From the NCBI GenBank assembly GCA_030045935.1, contig JASIEN010000635.1, positions 1 through 5,343 on the forward strand: a stretch of DNA of 5,343 bases. Direction: 5' to 3'. The notes under the pieces are model-generated. The model did no database searches, was not told where the DNA came from, and worked only from the letters and a program-made list of their open reading frames with translations. Below, piece by piece: positions 4,927 through 5,343 of this stretch. The stretch comes from Candidatus Sulfotelmatobacter sp. (GTDB lineage Bacteria > Acidobacteriota > Terriglobia > Terriglobales > Acidobacteriaceae). The position numbers and the translations under genes were made by a program. Position 1 is the stretch's first letter; each line of letters opens with the position of its first letter.

Positions 4927-5343
4927 ATGATTACTGAACCAGCCGAAACTCTCTCGCTGCCCTCGCTTGACGAAATCAGGCAGGCGCAAACGCTCGTATA
5001 CACCGTCATGCAGCCGACGCCGCAGATTGTCTGGCCTCTGCTGTGCGAACGACTGGGAACGGAGGTGTGGGTCAAGCACGAAAATTACACGCCCATTGGC
5101 GCGTTCAAGGCGCGTACCGCAGTGGTCTACGCTGCCGAGCTATTCAGCAAACCGCACAACATCACCGGGCTGGTGACGGCCACCCGCGGCAATCACGGAC
5201 AATCGGTCGCGCTGGCGGCGCGGCGCTTCAGTGTCTCGGCGCATGTAGTCGTTCCTCGGGGAAACAGCAAAGAGAAGAACGCCGCCATGCGCGCGCAGGG
5301 CGCCGAGCTAATTGAATTCGGCAGCCATTATCAGGAATCGAAA
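4927..5343 (+). CDS. Threonine/serine dehydratase-like PLP enzyme, N-terminal part (cut by window edge)
   Basis: The first 139 residues of a fold-type II PLP enzyme are present and open to the window end, against a usual length of about 320-400. Members deaminate L-threonine to 2-oxobutyrate or related hydroxyamino acids such as serine or phenylserine, in the cytoplasm. The PLP-lysine motif is KHENYTPIGAFKAR (50-63), with Lys61 as the expected Schiff-base residue. The phosphate-binding loop is TATRGNHGQSVA (84-95). VVVPRGNSKEKNAAMRAQGAELIE (107-130) fits the following Rossmann-like part. The HENxTPxGAFK form differs from the classical IlvA EDLxxTGSFKxR form and points to a paralogue, so exact substrate is uncertain. 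ATG 4927 has AGGGA (4916-4920) 6 nt upstream. It lies 27 bp after the cytochrome c stop. The missing C-terminus would show whether an ACT regulatory domain is present. Confidence 0.9.
   Translation, partial: MITEPAETLSLPSLDEIRQAQTLVYTVMQPTPQIVWPLLCERLGTEVWVKHENYTPIGAFKARTAVVYAAELFSKPHNITGLVTATRGNHGQSVALAARRFSVSAHVVVPRGNSKEKNAAMRAQGAELIEFGSHYQESK

Noticed and set aside
4321..5079. Minus-strand 252-codon frame antisense to cytochrome c and the dehydratase
   Set aside because: The opposite strand encodes two clearly recognised proteins with CAVCH and PLP-lysine motifs. The antisense product is Arg-rich and spans both genes and their gap.
5043..5315. Plus-strand 90-codon frame near the right edge
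   Set aside because: It lies in a different frame inside the dehydratase coding region and has no protein-family features.

Overview
The window looks like a moderately GC-rich bacterial chromosome segment. The style of the proteins (a 2-oxoacid dehydrogenase E1 beta, a membrane-anchored small cytochrome c with a GMPAW heme-ligand loop, and a DUF1360-like membrane protein) would suit Acidobacteriota or a similar soil bacterium. That placement is an impression from sequence style and has not been tested by any search. No rRNA, tRNA, CRISPR array, insertion sequence or integrase was seen.

Layout from left to right. Positions 1-377 have no convincing gene. They hold an imperfect 18-bp palindrome, a spaced inverted repeat and two weak, codon-aligned open frames. 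Positions 378-1349 (+) encode a complete 2-oxoacid dehydrogenase E1 beta subunit, with no E1 alpha gene beside it in the window. Only 29 bases further on, the convergent end of a three-gene minus-strand unit begins. In transcription order that unit is a 684-residue Cys- and Trp-rich beta-domain protein of unknown function (4082-2028), a DUF1360-like small membrane protein starting at GTG (1958-1635), and an 84-residue protein with an N-terminal Cys-Cys (1633-1379). The last two are separated by one base and look translationally coupled.

A divergent control region of about 260 bp (4083-4341) separates this unit from a plus-strand pair. That pair is a membrane-anchored monoheme cytochrome c (4342-4899) followed after 27 bp by a PLP-dependent threonine/serine dehydratase-like enzyme that runs off the right edge (4927-5343). 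The control region contains a perfect 10-bp palindrome, GAAACGTTTC, of the kind bound by LacI-family repressors.

How the genes fit together: E1 beta, cytochrome c and the dehydratase belong to central carbon, respiratory and amino acid metabolism. Threonine dehydratase makes 2-oxobutyrate, which 2-oxoacid dehydrogenases can oxidise, but any functional link here is speculative. The minus-strand unit is the least explained part of the window and the best candidate for an undescribed system. Its large protein has the look of a surface or structural beta-domain protein but lacks a visible signal peptide, and it is linked to two small proteins, one of them membrane-embedded.
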